A stretch of 64,000 nucleotides of DNA, from positions 328,611,215 to 328,675,214 of the forward strand of contig NC_133327.1 in assembly GCF_042186555.1 (NCBI RefSeq). Direction: 5' to 3'. The position numbers and the translations under genes are program-made. This document shows positions 62,405-64,000 of this stretch, piece by piece. Each line of letters begins with the position of its first letter. Within the stretch, counting starts at the first letter, position 1. A model generated the notes under the pieces. It had not been told where the DNA came from and did not search any database. It saw only the letters and a list, made by a program, of their open reading frames with translations. Source of the DNA: Aquarana catesbeiana. Taxonomy: Eukaryota; Chordata; Amphibia; Anura; Ranidae.

Positions 62405-64000
62405 ATGCGTACCAAAAAAGACCCCACAAAGTACCAAAAATTTCACCCCCAGGTGCTAGGAACTCCAGTCGTGTCTTCACACTGTCATCCTCGCCTGAAA
62501 TACCAGATATGGCAAGCCAGGGTGAGTCATTGGAACAAATTGGTGGTGCAGCTGCTTCTCACATCTCAACCCCTGTATACGTGACTGAAGATGCCTTTTC
62601 CTCCGCCCTGCAGGGCCTAGAGGGAAGATTAGCGACTTTAATTGCATCCTCCATTCAAATGGATAGGAAGCGTGTTAGATCCCCCTCCCCCACCTTAGAC
62701 CCTTTGCAAGGGGAACAGTAGGTACAGGATGAGGTGCTACCCTCAGGTGATCAGGAGGAAAGACAAACCGATGACTCCTCTGCAGAGGAAACAACGGTAG
62801 ATGAACCCTTTTCAGCCTCGCAATCTGACAAGTTGCTGATACAATCTCTTACGGAGATGGTTCGTTCTACTTTCATGCTACCCCTAACGGAGTTTGCTGA
62901 AAGTTCGGTTTCCTCCTTGGGTTCCTTAAAATCTGCACAGCCTTTGCATGCATTTCCTATCCATGCATTACTAAAAAAGCTTATTATGCTGAATGGAATC
63001 CCCCGGATAAGCATTTTCTCCCTCCAAAAAGATTCTCAGTTCTCTATCCCATAGAGGAGAAATTTACCAAAAAATGGAATGTACCAGCAGTTGACGCTGC
63101 GATTTCCAGTGTGAATAAAAGTCTATCTTGTCCAGTAGACAATGCACAAATGCTTAAAGGGGTTGTAAAGTTAATTTTTTTTTTTTTTTAAAATAACAAA
63201 CATGTTATACTTACCTTCACTGTGCAGCTCGTTCTGCACAGAGTGGCCCCGAACCTGGTCTTCTGGGGTTTCAGCTCCTCCCCACAAGCATTTACCACCT
63301 TAATGCGAGCTCCCTCGCACGGTGGTGAGTGCTTGCGGTCGCGCTCCCGTGATACAGCCGGCGGCTATAGCCGCTCGCTGTATCACTCGGCCCCGCCCCC
63401 CGGCGCGCCGCGTCATCGGATGTGATTGACAGCAGCGCGAGCCAATGGCTGCGCTGCTTTCAATCCATCCACTGCAGCCAATCAGCGACCAGGCTGAGCT
63501 GCAATGAAGATGACGAGGACGAGCAGCGAAGATTCGAGGCGTCAGGTAAGTAAAACGGGGGGCCTGGGGGCGGCGGTACTGTCAAAAGTTTTTTCACCTT
63601 ACTGCATAGAATGCAGTAAGGTGAAAAAATTTTTACCTTTACAACCCCTTTAAGGATCCAACAGATAAAAGGTTGGAATTCCTGGTAAAGTCCTCTTTTG
63701 CTTTGGCAGGTGCCGTTACTCAGCCTGCAGTCGCTGCAATAGGCATCTGTCAATCCCTAAAGAACCAATTTAGACAGGCCCTTAAAGAGGTTCCTCTACA
63801 GCAAGCCTGGGATTTGGCCAAGCTACCAATAGCATTATGTTTTGCCATAGATTCTCACCAGGCATCCTGCCTTGCGCTTGTGCTAGTACACATGCGTACA
63901 ATCCTGTGGTTAAAAAATTGGTCAGCCGAAGCACCATGCAAAAAGCTCCTGACTGGTTTTCCTTTTCATGGGGATTGGCTATTTGAACAAATACATCCAA
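62405..64000 (+). mobile_element. DIRS1-like retrotransposon, copy C, 5' part (runs off window)
   Basis: Only gag-like sequence lies inside the window, and it is interrupted by a TTAA MITE. The gag blocks are in the same order as copy B. The RT and recombinase would lie beyond 64000. The left terminus is not identified. Confidence 0.8.
62405..64000 (+). pseudogene. DIRS gag-like protein, copy C, partial
   Basis: Candidate start ATG at 62405 (MRTKK). Blocks: GESLEQIGGAAASHISTPVYVTEDAFSSALQGLEGRLATLIASS, a TAG stop at 62719-62721, EETTVDEPFSASQSDKLLIQSLTEMVRSTFMLP, SVSSLGSLKSAQPLHAFPIHALL, then after the MITE FALAGAVTQPAVAAIGICQSLKNQF, ALCFAIDS, TILWLKNWSAEAPCKKLLTGFPFHGDWLF. Compared with copy B (EEPFSASHSQRLFIQSLAEIV, AIGICQSLKN, WSAELPCKRLL) this is a distinct but related lineage. 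Frames shift near 62990. Truncated by the window edge. Confidence 0.78.
63158..63649 (+). mobile_element. TTAA-target MITE, AGGGGTTGTAAAG family, well preserved
   Basis: Ends AGGGGTTGTAAAG (63158-63170) and CTTTACAACCCCT (63637-63649) are perfectly inverted over 13 bp and flanked by TTAA (63154-63157, 63650-63653). DIRS copy B at 16230-16245 shows the empty form (gtgtttaaggatcca), proving the border. 492 bp. A second, inner palindrome caccttactgcatagaatgcagtaaggtg (63594-63625) lies near the right end. The GC-rich centre is non-coding. Confidence 0.95.

Noticed and set aside
54808..64000. NT5E exon 5
   Set aside because: Looked for the expected linker sequence with splice sites; nothing convincing.
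1..64000. CRISPR arrays, prokaryotic operons, integrated phage
   Set aside because: Spliced vertebrate exons and eukaryotic transposons throughout; tandem repeats lack spacers.
1..64000. Endogenous retrovirus or LTR elements
   Set aside because: No LTR pair, protease, integrase or envelope-like frame; all RT sequences are of DIRS, Ngaro, CR1 or L2 type.

Overview
The window looks like a repeat-rich intronic stretch of a large vertebrate genome, most probably an anuran and plausibly a ranid-type frog. Three spliced exons match vertebrate NT5E (CD73, ecto-5'-nucleotidase) on the + strand at 40480-40702, 41140-41328 and 54610-54807. They appear equivalent to human exons 2-4 and read in phase with canonical AG/GT borders. 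Exon 1 (signal peptide, first metal-binding residues) and exons 5 onward were not found, so everything before 40480 is probably intron 1 (>40 kb, if exon 1 was not missed) and everything after 54807 is intron sequence. The frog assignment is inference from the mix of DIRS1-like, Ngaro, CR1, Tc1, hAT, piggyBac and Harbinger-like elements.

Left third (1-24 kb): a hAT-type element with an internal minisatellite (2820-3379); an internally deleted DIRS1-like element (about 5437-8930) carrying a TTAA-target MITE; a second, larger hAT-type element packed with a G-rich minisatellite (11120-13427); and a second DIRS1-like element (about 14655-23852). That second copy is broken by a 5'-truncated CR1-type LINE with a long open ORF2 (17574-20342) and by two retroposon-like inserts with 15-bp target duplications.

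Middle (24-40 kb): a third hAT MITE (24987-25359), Harbinger-like MITEs (29089-29504, 37935-38324), hammerhead-ribozyme-like relics, and a 3'-truncated Ngaro element (about 31253-35365) inserted into an older MITE-like repeat.

Right third (40-64 kb): NT5E intron 3 is 437 bp. Intron 4 is about 13.3 kb, two thirds of which is one hAT element (43137-52128, 8-bp TSD) holding a 380-bp satellite, a Tc1/mariner element inside the satellite, and piggyBac debris. Downstream lie a 1.2-kb insert with 467-bp, near-identical inverted arms flanked by a 15-bp target duplication (55563-56802), a tRNA-derived SINE, a second Tc1 relic, and the 5' part of a third DIRS1-like element running off the window edge.

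No bacterial-type operons, CRISPR arrays, rRNA or functional tRNA genes were seen. The only clear host gene is NT5E; almost all other long open frames are transposon proteins or translated simple repeats. The best candidates for something not described are the inverted-arm retroposon, the group of 13-15-bp-TSD inserts it may belong to, and the hammerhead-like relics.
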